A DNA stretch of 53,018 nt from an uncultured Bacteroidales bacterium (GCA_900319035.1 ONMU01000006.1:1-53018); one strand, 5' to 3'. Shown: positions 34,411 through 43,460, counted from the first letter of the stretch. Numbers and translations are program-made. Notes: generated from the letters alone by a model not told the origin.

Positions 34411-34835
34411 AATCAAAAACACGGAATCAGCAACGCTATCGCGTTTTACGTAATAGTTCCTTAATCTACTTGTGAACAAGTTCCCAGATAGCTTAATGAC
34501 CTATTCTGCTAAGCACCAACGATCAATCATTGTTGCTTGATTCCTCACGAAAACGCGCTACGTTTACAAAAAAGCGCTACGCTTTCAAAAACGGCTATGC
34601 AGCGTGCAGGTAATAAAGAAAAATTATTACGCCATACGTTGAAAATGTTTTTGATCATTTTTGTGAGTGCAACGAGTTTTTGTAAGCAGCCGACAGTGCT
34701 CATGTTTGGGCAATGTCGAAGCGAAAATGGTTATTAAGGGCGATGTGAGCTCGCTCACGATCGCATTAAGAAGCATTTACGCTCAAGGCCGCGTAGGCCA
34801 ATAGCCATGCGGACGTTGGCTGCGCGTTTTTGATT
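34411..34835. repeat. Structured element A, copy 1
   Basis: A 425-bp element ending 30 bases before the GxxExxY start codon. Its ends are inverted repeats, AATCAAAAACACG and CGCGTTTTTGATT. Inside are a long stem GGAATCAGCAAC/GTTGCTTGATTCC with one bulged T, hairpin CTAT/ATAG (34436-34456), tandem CGCTACGNTT blocks (34556-34600), a CGACA/TGTCG hairpin (34690-34718) and GTGAGC-TC-GCTCAC (34745-34758). A conserved 3' block (34771-34835) includes GGCCGCGTAGGCC. No ORF of note. Confidence 0.8.
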
Positions 34836-34865
34836 TACTACTTTACTACTAACAATATAACTGAA

Positions 34866-35312
34866 ATGCAAGATAAGACAACAATACATATGGTCCCGGA
34901 ACCCCGCAAGACGGAACTCGTCAATGCCACCTATGGCATTGTGGGAGCGATGATAGAGGTATATAAGAACCTCGGGGCCGGCTTGCCGGAGTATATCTAC
35001 CAAGAGGCACTCTTCACGGAACTGCAGGCCAACGGCTTTACTGCGCATAAGGAGTTGGAGTATCATCCCATTTACAAGGGCAAACCTCTCAATGCATATC
35101 TTAAAATGGATTTGGTGGTAGAGACACCTATTGGCAATGTGATTGTGGAATGTAAGGCATTGACGGCGCTCACTGAACGGGAGCACTATCAAACCTTCGG
35201 GTATCTGCGCGGAACGGGATGGCCTATGGCGATACTTGTTAACTTTGGTGCCAGCCCACGTGCACAGATAGAACGATTTTATAATGATAACAACACCATC
35301 GCGGTGTTTTAA
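34866..35312 (+). CDS. GxxExxY protein (PD-(D/E)XK-like)
   Basis: A 148-residue protein of the GxxExxY family, named for the motif seen here as GLPEYIY. The core shows the nuclease-like pattern of an Asp in LKMDLVV and E-x-K in IVECKAL, then a Gln/Tyr helix (HYQTFGYL) and ILVNFG. These resemble PD-(D/E)XK enzymes, but no activity has been established to my knowledge. I start at the ATG at 34866, since an earlier TTG-type start at 34830 would lie within the end of element A. It sits between the two copies of element A and just before the polysaccharide operon, with an identical remnant of its 5' end at 34351. Confidence 0.85.
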   Translation: MQDKTTIHMVPEPRKTELVNATYGIVGAMIEVYKNLGAGLPEYIYQEALFTELQANGFTAHKELEYHPIYKGKPLNAYLKMDLVVETPIGNVIVECKALTALTEREHYQTFGYLRGTGWPMAILVNFGASPRAQIERFYNDNNTIAVF

Positions 35313-35502
35313 TAAATGTTTTTGACCGTTTTTTGAATTGTTTTTATAAAGCGGTTGAATATATAGAAAATATATTGTGATATCGAATGACGTGAATATG
35401 GAAACTTGTTTATGAAAGACAAGTCATACGATAACACATGAACCCAAAGGGTTAACCGCTGAGTGTTTGGTTAACTCATAAAGAATAAAACGAAAGGAGA
35501 TA

Positions 35503-35955
35503 AATCAAAAACACGGAATCAACAGTTACTTGTCGTAACTTAGTGGATTTGCTTGCTAACCTACTTGTGAGCCAGCTTCCAGATAGCTTACTAACCAACT
35601 CCACTTAACAGCACCGATAAATCGTTCCTGTTAGATTCCTCGCAAAAACGCACTACGTTTACAAAAAAGCGCTACGCTTTCAAAAACGACTATGCTATGC
35701 AACGTGCAGATAATAAAGAAAAATTATTACGCCATACGTTGAGAATGTTTTTGATAGTGGAATGCAATGAAACGCTTTTTTGTGAGTGCAACGAGTTTTT
35801 GTAAGCAGCCGACAGTGCACATGTTTGGGCAATGTCGGAGCAGAAATGACAATTAGGCTGTCTAGGAGTCTTGCTCATAAGCAGACTAAATGGCATTTAC
35901 GCTCAAGGCCGCGTAGGCCAATAGCCATGCGGACGTAGGCTGCGCGTTTTTGATT
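35503..35955. repeat. Structured element A, copy 2
   Basis: A 453-bp second copy, ending 27 bases before the Wzt start. The ends are the same inverted repeats as in copy 1. The long stem is here GGAATCAACAG/CTGTTAGATTCC with a bulged A, the next hairpin is GTTAC-TTGTC-GTAAC (35525-35539), then AGTGGA/TCCACT, CGAT-AA-ATCG and the shared CGACA/TGTCG hairpin. The variable 3' hairpin is GTCT/AGAC plus GAG/CTC (35860-35886). The last 65 bp are almost identical to copy 1. Upstream, 35313-35502 holds only short inverted repeats such as AACCCAAAGGGTT; I found no TAnnTTTG promoter there. Confidence 0.8.
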
Positions 35956-35982
35956 AAAAAATAAACAGAAAAATATATAACA

Positions 35983-37278
35983 ATGAGTACAGCAATAGAA
36001 TTCAACCACGTATCCAAGCAATACCGCCTCGGCCTGGTCTCCACCAAGACCCTGTCCCACGATATCCGCCGCTTTTGGATCACCAACGTCCTTGGCAAGG
36101 AGGATCCGTATCTTAAGATCGGCGAGACCAACGACCGTGCATCGAAGGGCAACTCTGACTACGTCTGGGCGCTGCGCGACATCGATTTCAAGGTCGAGCA
36201 AGGCGACGTCGTCGGCATCATCGGCAAGAACGGTGCCGGCAAATCGACCCTCTTGAAACTCCTGAGCCGCGTCACCGGTCCTACTACCGGCACTATCCGT
36301 GCCCATGGCCGTATTGGCTCCCTCTTGGAAGTCGGTACGGGCTTCCATGGCGAGATGACGGGAAGGGAGAATATCTTCATGAACGGCGCCATCCTCGGCA
36401 TGACGCGTAATGAGATCCAAGCCAAGCTGGACGAGATCATTGATTTCTCCGGCTGTGAGAGATATATTGACACCCCTGTGAAGCGTTATTCCTCCGGTAT
36501 GACTGTCCGTCTGGGCTTCGCCGTAGCAGCCTTCCTCGAACCCGAGATCCTCGTCGTGGACGAAGTCCTCGCCGTCGGCGATGCCGAGTTTCAAAAGAAA
36601 GCCATCGGCAAGATGAAAGACGTTTCCCAAGGGCAAGGCCGCACCGTCCTCTTCGTTAGTCATAATATGGGATCCATCAGACAGTTGTGTACAAGAGGAG
36701 TATTGCTGAAGAATGGAATGATCGATTTTATGGGTGATGTAAATGATACAGTTTCCAGATATATGGTAGCAAATATCGGCGATGTAGATTCCGATATTGT
36801 GAATAGACCGGATAAGATTGGCAATAAGAAGGTCGAGATAACGAATATTGCGTTCAAGCGAGCCAATGGGGAATATATCACGGAAGCGTTCATGGGTGAA
36901 CCGCTGGAGATTGAGTTCAAGTATCGTGTGAATGATCCGACTGCAGACTTATCAAAGATGATTGTGGCTGTAAGCTTCTGCGATGCTTACGGCAATGATT
37001 TAGTAGAGTGGGTATCGGATGAGATGCATCAAGACTTCGGGAAGTTAAATAAGAAAGAAGGTTCATTCTTCCTGAAGATTCCGAACTTGTACCTTCGTTC
37101 GCAGATGTACTATATGTCGTATCAAGTCTCGCTAAATAGCACTGCTCCGGAAGATTTCTGTGACAAACTGACGAATGCCACCGCGTTACTTGTGATGTCG
37201 AAAGGCTTTTTTACAGATGATATTCAAGTAGCACGTCGTGGGTATCAAGCATTGATGCCGGCAGCGTTTGCTATATAG
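35983..37278 (+). CDS. Wzt-type polysaccharide ABC exporter, ATPase subunit
   Basis: The cytoplasmic ATPase of an ABC exporter for O-antigen- or capsule-like chains. The 431 residues contain Walker A GKNGAGKST (about 83-91), the family block VGTGFHGEMTGRENIFMNG, signature YSSGMTVRLGFA and Walker B ILVVDEVLAVGD. A C-terminal beta-sandwich (about 270-420) is of the Wzt substrate-recognition type, which in known systems binds the capped non-reducing end. The permease Wzm, normally adjacent, is absent. Base use changes sharply at about 36660, from GC-rich ATPase codons to AT-rich codons like the rest of the locus. It is the first gene of the glycan operon, directly after element A copy 2. Confidence 0.92.
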   Translation: MSTAIEFNHVSKQYRLGLVSTKTLSHDIRRFWITNVLGKEDPYLKIGETNDRASKGNSDYVWALRDIDFKVEQGDVVGIIGKNGAGKSTLLKLLSRVTGPTTGTIRAHGRIGSLLEVGTGFHGEMTGRENIFMNGAILGMTRNEIQAKLDEIIDFSGCERYIDTPVKRYSSGMTVRLGFAVAAFLEPEILVVDEVLAVGDAEFQKKAIGKMKDVSQGQGRTVLFVSHNMGSIRQLCTRGVLLKNGMIDFMGDVNDTVSRYMVANIGDVDSDIVNRPDKIGNKKVEITNIAFKRANGEYITEAFMGEPLEIEFKYRVNDPTADLSKMIVAVSFCDAYGNDLVEWVSDEMHQDFGKLNKKEGSFFLKIPNLYLRSQMYYMSYQVSLNSTAPEDFCDKLTNATALLVMSKGFFTDDIQVARRGYQALMPAAFAI

Positions 37279-37299
37279 TTGATAATAAACCGCATCATT

Positions 37300-38226
37300 A
37301 TGGGAAAAGATGTAATACATATTTTGATGGCATGTGACAGAAATTATGCTCCATTCTATGGGGTGTTGCTTACATCGCTGTTTATAAATAATCGAGAAAG
37401 CCAATTTCATATTCATTGGATAACGGATGATACGATACCTCAGAAAGTGAAGGATAAATTCATCCGATTGGTGAGCAACAATCAATCGGAATTATCAATT
37501 TACAAAATAGATAAGAGCAAGGTGACTGATTTTCCGCAATACGGACACATTAATTATGCGGCTTATTATAACTTAAAAATCGCTGATATCTTACCACAAG
37601 ACGTGCGTCGCATTATCTACATGGATGGTGATATGATAGTAGATGGAGATCTCCGTCCGTTATGGGAGATGGATTTGAAAGGCAATGCATGTGGTATGGT
37701 TTGGGCTCCGGACTGGAATGAACCTTCTATTTTTGAGCGGTTAGGTTATGACCCCAAGTATGGCTATTATAACAACGGCACAATGCTTTATGATTTAGAT
37801 TATCTCCGAGAGATTCATTATTCAGAAAAGGCATTGGAGTATGTAAATACTGCGAAACATAATTTAGGTATGATGGATCAAGATGTGGCGAATGCTTTGC
37901 TATACGACAAGATTCTTCGTTTGCCTCTGCAATATAATTTTCAGAGTAAATTCTTTTGGAAATCCTTTTGGGTAAATCATAGTGAGGATTTTAAGAAAGA
38001 ACTTTTAGAAGCCGCTCAGCATCCTATTATCATCCATTATTCCGATAAGCGCAAACCATGGCAAATAGAAAACATTAATAGACCATATACTAAACTATGG
38101 TATAAGTATTATTGGAAATCCTCATGGTGGTGTCTTCTACGAATCGGTTCGATAAGGGATTGGGCTAAGCGAATCCTAAAACCATGGAAGACGATAGATA
38201 ATATAACGGAAGAGGCAAAATTTTGA
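37300..38226 (+). CDS. Glycosyltransferase family 8
   Basis: A 308-residue retaining glycosyltransferase of the GT8/LgtC type, which transfers galactose or glucose from the UDP-sugar. HILMACDRNYAPFYGVLLTSL begins the nucleotide-binding fold, the metal-binding DxD is in YMDGDMIVDGD, and NNGTMLYD and MMDQDVANAL are conserved family blocks; HYSDKRKPW carries the late His. I start at the ATG at 37300 because the frame upstream of it offers only a TTG within seven codons. Confidence 0.9.
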   Translation: MGKDVIHILMACDRNYAPFYGVLLTSLFINNRESQFHIHWITDDTIPQKVKDKFIRLVSNNQSELSIYKIDKSKVTDFPQYGHINYAAYYNLKIADILPQDVRRIIYMDGDMIVDGDLRPLWEMDLKGNACGMVWAPDWNEPSIFERLGYDPKYGYYNNGTMLYDLDYLREIHYSEKALEYVNTAKHNLGMMDQDVANALLYDKILRLPLQYNFQSKFFWKSFWVNHSEDFKKELLEAAQHPIIIHYSDKRKPWQIENINRPYTKLWYKYYWKSSWWCLLRIGSIRDWAKRILKPWKTIDNITEEAKF

Positions 38227-38235
38227 AAGAAAAAA

Positions 38236-39276
38236 ATGCTTAAATTATCATTTATATTACCCTGTTATAATGTGGCGCCTTATATCGGACGATGCATCGA
38301 ATCGATAGAGGCGCAGGATATTCCGCAAATGGAGTATGAGGTGATATGCGTAGATGATTGCTCGAAGGATAACACGGTGGAGGTGATTAAGGAGTATCAG
38401 AAGCGGTATCCGAATATCAGATTGATTTGCCACACGGAAAATAAGACTGCCGGAGGAGCGAGGAATACCGGGATAGATGCAGCGCAAGGAGAGTATATAT
38501 GGTGTGTAGATCCGGATGATAGCATACGTTCAAAAGTTATAGGAGTTTTGATATCCAAGGCGGAGATGATGAATTTGGATATACTGCTATTCAATCTTTC
38601 CATGAAGAAAGAGAATGGTCAACAAACAAAAGAATCAATAATTCATAAGTCGCATAATCGAACTTTTACGGGAAAAGAGTATATTGAGCAGCAATGTGCA
38701 CCAAGGTATATATATAATGTGGCCTTTCATACATGTTGTTTATACAAGCGTGAATTCTTGAATAGCAAATCGATACGATATCCCGAGATACGTGCCGCAC
38801 AAGATGTAGTGTTTGTGTGGAGCTCGATGTTTAACGCGCAAAGGGTGAGTGCGAAGGATACGGTATGCTATAACGTAATACGTCGACCTAATTCAACGAC
38901 AGGTAGCAAGGGATGCATGGCGGCACGCGCTATCTTATCGCAGAGTTTGTTATTTGCGTATGAAATCCATGCATTGCGCGATAAAAACAAAGACTTGGGT
39001 ACAATCGTTACCAATAGCATCAACCAAGCGATAGGCTATGCTTTGAATACAGATTCGCGAAATATATTATACACCACCAAACAAAATCAAAAAGAGTTTT
39101 ATAAATCGTTGCAACAGAACAAAGAAAAGATAAATGTATTGCATTCTTACATGAATCGTAAGACGAAGCGGATATTTGCATATAATATACCGTACATTTT
39201 ATGGCAATGTAAAGTATGGGCATATAGAATCATAAATAATGTTAAGCAACGTGAATCTATATCGTACGAAAAATGA
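38236..39276 (+). CDS. Glycosyltransferase family 2
   Basis: A 346-residue GT-A enzyme: LSFILPCYNVAPYIGRCIESI at the start, VICVDDCSKDNT, then ARNTGIDAAQGEYIWCVDPDD with the metal-binding DPDD. The acceptor is unknown. It is cytoplasmic or membrane-associated and begins nine bases after the GT8 gene. Its stop overlaps the next start by 4 bp (ATGA). Confidence 0.9.
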   Translation: MLKLSFILPCYNVAPYIGRCIESIEAQDIPQMEYEVICVDDCSKDNTVEVIKEYQKRYPNIRLICHTENKTAGGARNTGIDAAQGEYIWCVDPDDSIRSKVIGVLISKAEMMNLDILLFNLSMKKENGQQTKESIIHKSHNRTFTGKEYIEQQCAPRYIYNVAFHTCCLYKREFLNSKSIRYPEIRAAQDVVFVWSSMFNAQRVSAKDTVCYNVIRRPNSTTGSKGCMAARAILSQSLLFAYEIHALRDKNKDLGTIVTNSINQAIGYALNTDSRNILYTTKQNQKEFYKSLQQNKEKINVLHSYMNRKTKRIFAYNIPYILWQCKVWAYRIINNVKQRESISYEK

Positions 39277-39989
39277 CCAATATCAAAAAAATAGTAAGTA
39301 GAATTCTCTACAAATGGACAAAACTTCGTTTGCGACCTATTCGTGTATTGTGTTTTCATCAAGTGAGTGATCAATTTGATGAAGAAGGAATGTACGCACA
39401 AGACTGGATATCAACTTCAGATTTCAAGGATATTGTACTTCGTTTTGTAGAGAAAGGATATAAGTTTATTTCATTATCAGAAGCGTTTGATAGATTGAGG
39501 CATGATACATTCCGTTGTAAAAAGTATGTGGTGCTTACGGCTGATGACGGATGGGCATCGTTAAAAAATATCCTACCTTGGTTAAATGAACAGCGCATAC
39601 CAGTTACGCTATTTTTGAATCCTGCATTTTTTGATGGTAAGCATTATCGCATTAAGAATGGGGAGAAGTATTTAACGGCAGAGGAAGTGCAGAATTTGCA
39701 TAAGCTGTATCCATTATTAACAATCGGATCTCATGGTTGGGAACATGTGTCAGCACCACTATTGTCGGAGGTAGATTTTAATGAGAATGTAGATAAATCC
39801 GTAGAGGTTTTAAGTAAGTTGCCGAACTATATCCCATATTTTGCTTATACCTGGGGGTGGCATACAGACGACACAGATAAAATACTGATCGATAAAGGAA
39901 TGGTGATTGTGAATATGAAAGGACGTAAGAACTATCAATCGCATTATGCGTTAGATCGTGAAGAACTAAATTTGAATTTAGAGATATGA
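39273..39989 (+). CDS. Polysaccharide deacetylase family protein
   Basis: A 238-residue NodB-like protein. The usual TFDDG is represented by TADDGW (residues 88-93), and the metal-binding His pair is in SHGWEHV. After FHQVSD at the N-terminus it follows the normal fold, but the C-terminus is short and the last catalytic motif is not clear. It probably deacetylates an amino sugar of the glycan or a lipid-linked intermediate. It overlaps both neighbours by 4 bp. Confidence 0.82.
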   Translation: MTNIKKIVSRILYKWTKLRLRPIRVLCFHQVSDQFDEEGMYAQDWISTSDFKDIVLRFVEKGYKFISLSEAFDRLRHDTFRCKKYVVLTADDGWASLKNILPWLNEQRIPVTLFLNPAFFDGKHYRIKNGEKYLTAEEVQNLHKLYPLLTIGSHGWEHVSAPLLSEVDFNENVDKSVEVLSKLPNYIPYFAYTWGWHTDDTDKILIDKGMVIVNMKGRKNYQSHYALDREELNLNLEI

Positions 39990-40990
39990 CAATATCAGTA
40001 GTAATTGCGACATATAACGGAGAGAAGTTCCTTAGAGAGCAGTTGGATTCTGTTCTTGCGCAGACTTTGATGCCGAATGAGATTATCGTTTCGGACGATG
40101 GTTCCACAGATGGCACGTGGGCTATATTGGAAGAATATAAGACGCGCTATCCGAAATTGTTCCGAATATATAAGAATGAGGGAGCGCATGATCCGCATGC
40201 TAATTTCCGATATGCATTTCAATATGTGAATTGTGATTTGGTAGCTCCTTGTGATCAGGATGATATATGGATGCCAGAGAAATTGGAGCGAAGCGTAGAA
40301 GGAATGAAAGATAATGTTTCGTTTGTTTTCTGCCAAGAATTGAAACGCAATGAAAACGGAGAAGAAGAGCCATTATTTCATACAATGCCTCCAATATATA
40401 AGAACATCCTGGGGAATGTAATAGCCGGACATATCATCGTATGTAGAAAGGAATTGTTAAATGTATTCTCTGTGGCTCCCGAAATAGCATTCGATTGGGG
40501 ATTGACATTATGTGCTGCGGCGGATAATACCGGTATCGGTATAGAATACGTAGGTTGCGTATGGCGTCGGCATGAAGATGTAGTAACATCTGCTTTTTCA
40601 GACCATAATCCTCTTAAGATTGAAAAAATCAATAAGTGGAGAAAACTAATTCGAACGTTATGGTTGCTGATGCGAGGTGTATATAGTAAAGTAATGGCTC
40701 ATCGATTGCATCAAGTGTCTAATGTTATTACATGGCGGATAGAGAACCGAGTCGCTGAAATAAATGATAATGAATTTGATGTATTAAAAACTTGCCAACG
40801 ATTTGTTGTTGATATGGAGAAGCAATCGTTGCTATCCATGATACGTGCGTGCTATTTATATTCTAAGATAATCAAGAATCTAGCCGAGTACAGGGATGCA
40901 TCGATACGGAAAAAGATAGGTATGGCATCGTATGCCTTCTGCTATCCGGCAATGTGGTGGTACGACTACCATATTTATGAAGCGCTATAA
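39986..40990 (+). CDS. Glycosyltransferase family 2 (rhamnosyltransferase-like)
   Basis: A 334-residue GT-A enzyme starting MTISVVIATYNGEKFLREQLDSVLAQT, with SDDGSTDGT and PCDQDDIWMPEKL. The CDQDD form and the QLDSVLAQ helix are typical of rhamnosyltransferase-like GT2 proteins, but the donor sugar cannot be decided. It overlaps the deacetylase gene by 4 bp. Confidence 0.9.
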   Translation: MTISVVIATYNGEKFLREQLDSVLAQTLMPNEIIVSDDGSTDGTWAILEEYKTRYPKLFRIYKNEGAHDPHANFRYAFQYVNCDLVAPCDQDDIWMPEKLERSVEGMKDNVSFVFCQELKRNENGEEEPLFHTMPPIYKNILGNVIAGHIIVCRKELLNVFSVAPEIAFDWGLTLCAAADNTGIGIEYVGCVWRRHEDVVTSAFSDHNPLKIEKINKWRKLIRTLWLLMRGVYSKVMAHRLHQVSNVITWRIENRVAEINDNEFDVLKTCQRFVVDMEKQSLLSMIRACYLYSKIIKNLAEYRDASIRKKIGMASYAFCYPAMWWYDYHIYEAL

Positions 40991-40999
40991 AATTGAATT

Positions 41000-41974
41000 A
41001 TGAAAACACCGATATTGTTAATTACATTTAATCGTCCTGACCACGTAAGACGAGTTTTGACGGAGATACGTAAGCAACAGCCTACGGAGTTGTATGTATG
41101 CCAGGATGGCGCACGAGAGGGGAATGAGAACGACCGAATCAAAGTACAAGAAGTTAGAAATGTCATAAAGGAATTGGTTGATTGGCCATGCGAGTTATAT
41201 ACGCTCTACCAGAAGCAGAACCTCGGTTGTGGTCCCGGTCCGCAAGCGGGTATTACATGGTTCTTTGAGAACGTGGAGCATGGAATTGTAATGGAAGACG
41301 ACTGTCTTCCGCATCCGGATTTCTTTGGATATTGCGAAGAGTTATTGGAGCGGTACAAAAACAATCCTCAAGTGCGATTCATCAATGCTACCTTATATGA
41401 TGATAGTTGGCATTGTGATAAATCGTATGGATTTAGTCATTATATGATTACCGGAGCATGGGCAGCATGGCGTAGCACATGGCAAGGGTTTGACTTGGAT
41501 TTGCGCGGATTAAATGCATGGAAGTTCAGAAAACAGGTGCTGCAATTAACGAAAAATAGGGTAGAGGCTAATTGGTGGTATTCCAAAGTGTTGGAGATAC
41601 AGCATGATACCAACAAAAAGAGCTATTGGGATTATCAGATGCAGATCCATTTGTTTGAAACCAATGCTATCACTATTCATCCTGCTGTGAATCTGATATC
41701 GAATATTGGATTTGATGAAGCCGGAACACATACATGGAGCGATGATGGCAGAGGCAATAGACCAATATATGGAATTTTACCATTAGAGCATCCGGACGAT
41801 ATAATAGTTGATCTCGAAAAGGATAAAAAGGCTATCTGGGCGCATAAAGGAAGTGGGAGTTTATTTAAATCAATTATCTCTTGTCTCTATACGACTTTGT
41901 ATTACTCAAACGGAATAGGGCATAAGCTATTAATGCGATATAAAAAGATTAAAAGTCATGAGGAATCCTATTAG
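41000..41974 (+). CDS. Nucleotide-diphospho-sugar transferase-like protein, paralogue 1
   Basis: A 324-residue GT-A fold protein beginning MKTPILLITFNRPDHVRRVL. The blocks NLGCGPGPQAGITWFFE, GIVMEDDCLPHPDFF (with EDD as the metal site) and WAAWRSTW relate it to GnT-I-like or hemolysin-associated sugar transferases. It is clearly paralogous to the gene at 44602: both contain NLGCGPGP, PHPDFFGYCEELLE and a late HTWD/S region with GILPL.H. The substrate is unknown. It overlaps the acyltransferase gene by 17 bp. Confidence 0.85.
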   Translation: MKTPILLITFNRPDHVRRVLTEIRKQQPTELYVCQDGAREGNENDRIKVQEVRNVIKELVDWPCELYTLYQKQNLGCGPGPQAGITWFFENVEHGIVMEDDCLPHPDFFGYCEELLERYKNNPQVRFINATLYDDSWHCDKSYGFSHYMITGAWAAWRSTWQGFDLDLRGLNAWKFRKQVLQLTKNRVEANWWYSKVLEIQHDTNKKSYWDYQMQIHLFETNAITIHPAVNLISNIGFDEAGTHTWSDDGRGNRPIYGILPLEHPDDIIVDLEKDKKAIWAHKGSGSLFKSIISCLYTTLYYSNGIGHKLLMRYKKIKSHEESY

Positions 41975-42560
41975 GCAATATTTTTTGCGCAAGAAGCAGC
42001 GTGAGTTGCAGCTACGCTATATGAATGTTGGTGCAGGTACAATCCTGCAAAGACGTGACTGCTTAGATTTACGGTTGACTCCGGAAGATCGTAAGTATGT
42101 AACGATTGGAGAGCGCGGTATAATCAAGGCGCAGTTCACGTTTGAGTCGCAACAAGGCGAGGTGTACATAGGAGATAACACCCATATTGGCGGTGCGCAG
42201 TTTATTTGTCGAACACGAATAGATATAGGCAATGATGTGATGATGGCATGGGGTATTACGCTGTATGATCATGATAGCCATAGTACGAACTGGGAGTATC
42301 GAAAGCTAGATAATGAGCAATGCTATAAGGACTTATTAGAGACCGGAAATAACATTGCGCATAAAGATTGGTCGCATGTGAATAGTGCTCCGATCAAGAT
42401 AGAGGATAAGGTGTGGATTGGCATGGATGCGCTGATATTGAAGGGTGTGACGATAGGTGAAGGAAGTGTGGTAGCTGCACGAAGCGTGGTGACGAAAGAT
42501 GTGCCTCCGTACTCGTTGGTCGCTGGCAATCCTGCACGAGTGATAAAATCGCTAAAATAA
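41958..42560 (+). CDS. Left-handed beta-helix acyltransferase, paralogue 1
   Basis: A 200-residue hexapeptide-repeat O-acetyltransferase of the WcaF/maltose-acetyltransferase type. Hexapeptide rungs run from about 60 (VYIGDNTHIGGAQFICRTRIDIGNDVMM) to the C-terminus (VWIGMDALILKGVTIGEGSVVAARSVVTKDV), with the insertion loop carrying the expected His (YDHDSHSTNW). The end VAGNPARVIKSLK is typical. It probably acetylates the repeat unit using acetyl-CoA. Confidence 0.9.
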   Translation: MRNPIRQYFLRKKQRELQLRYMNVGAGTILQRRDCLDLRLTPEDRKYVTIGERGIIKAQFTFESQQGEVYIGDNTHIGGAQFICRTRIDIGNDVMMAWGITLYDHDSHSTNWEYRKLDNEQCYKDLLETGNNIAHKDWSHVNSAPIKIEDKVWIGMDALILKGVTIGEGSVVAARSVVTKDVPPYSLVAGNPARVIKSLK

Positions 42561-42566
42561 GAGACT

Positions 42567-43460
42567 ATGAAGATACTGATTATAGGAAGCAAAGGTTTTA
42601 TCGGTTCGCATTTGGTGCGGTACTTCGATAAACAGCATGAGGTTTGGCAATGCGATGTGGTGACGGACTATACGACACAGCACTATATGCAGATTGATGC
42701 ATCCAACTCGGATTTCAATGCTGTGTTTGAATCGCAAAGTTATGATGTGTGTGTCAATTGCAGCGGAGCAGCGAGTGTGCCTGATTCGTTGAAACATCCA
42801 TATCGTGATTTTTTGCTGAACACCGCGAATGTGTATTCGATACTGAATGCGATACATACACATTGTCCCAAATGTAAGTTCATTAACCTATCCAGTGCAG
42901 CGGTATATGGAAATCCGCAAACGTTGCCGGTTACGGAGTCGGCTCAGTTAGCACCCATGTCTCCATATGGCAGACACAAAGCGATGGCTGAGGCTATATG
43001 CAAGGAGTTTGCAGAAGAGTTTGGTGTTCCGACTTGTTCGCTGCGTATCTTCTCCGCGTTCGGCAACGGATTACGCAAGCAGATTTTCTGGGATATGAAC
43101 CGCAAAATGACGGATACGGCTGAGGCTATGTTCTATGGCACGGGAGATGAGTCGCGAGACTTCATACATATACAAGATATTGCACAGGTGGTGGATCTGG
43201 TGATGAAGAACGCAGCCTTCAGAGGCGAAGTCATCAATGTAGCCAACGGAGAGGCTATCGCGATACGAGATGCCGTTAATCTGTTTGCGAGATTGAAGGG
43301 GTATAAGGGACAGATTGTCTTCAACGGTACGGTGCGTGAAGGTGATCCGCGATTCTGGAAAGCCGATATCCATATCTTGAAGGAGTGGGGGTATAAGCAG
43401 ACTGTAACATTAGAACAAGGATTAAATGACTATATCAAATGGGCAGAAGAAAACGCATAG
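42567..43460 (+). CDS. NAD-dependent epimerase/dehydratase
   Basis: A 297-residue extended SDR enzyme. The Rossmann glycine motif is in IIGSKGFIGSH, the serine of the active site in NLSSAAVYG, and the catalytic Tyr/Lys in SPYGRHKAMAE. It probably makes a modified nucleotide sugar for the locus; epimerase, dehydratase or reductase cannot be separated from sequence alone. It overlaps the following glycosyltransferase by 22 bp. Confidence 0.9.
   Translation: MKILIIGSKGFIGSHLVRYFDKQHEVWQCDVVTDYTTQHYMQIDASNSDFNAVFESQSYDVCVNCSGAASVPDSLKHPYRDFLLNTANVYSILNAIHTHCPKCKFINLSSAAVYGNPQTLPVTESAQLAPMSPYGRHKAMAEAICKEFAEEFGVPTCSLRIFSAFGNGLRKQIFWDMNRKMTDTAEAMFYGTGDESRDFIHIQDIAQVVDLVMKNAAFRGEVINVANGEAIAIRDAVNLFARLKGYKGQIVFNGTVREGDPRFWKADIHILKEWGYKQTVTLEQGLNDYIKWAEENA

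Noticed and set aside
34537-34737. Small open frame inside element A copy 1
   Set aside because: The corresponding frame is not kept in copy 2, whereas stems are; structure, not coding, is conserved.
34866-35312. Insertion sequence transposase for the GxxExxY gene
   Set aside because: It lacks transposase motifs; the PD-(D/E)XK-like pattern and the length fit the GxxExxY family. Mobility of the surrounding element remains possible but is not shown.
34411-35955. Group II intron or retron
   Set aside because: No reverse transcriptase, no recognisable domain V and no GTGYG start; the GxxExxY protein is not a reverse transcriptase.
35875-36663. 262-codon open frame on the minus strand
   Set aside because: It is the reverse of the Wzt ATPase domain joined to element A; part of its translation recurs only because element A is duplicated.
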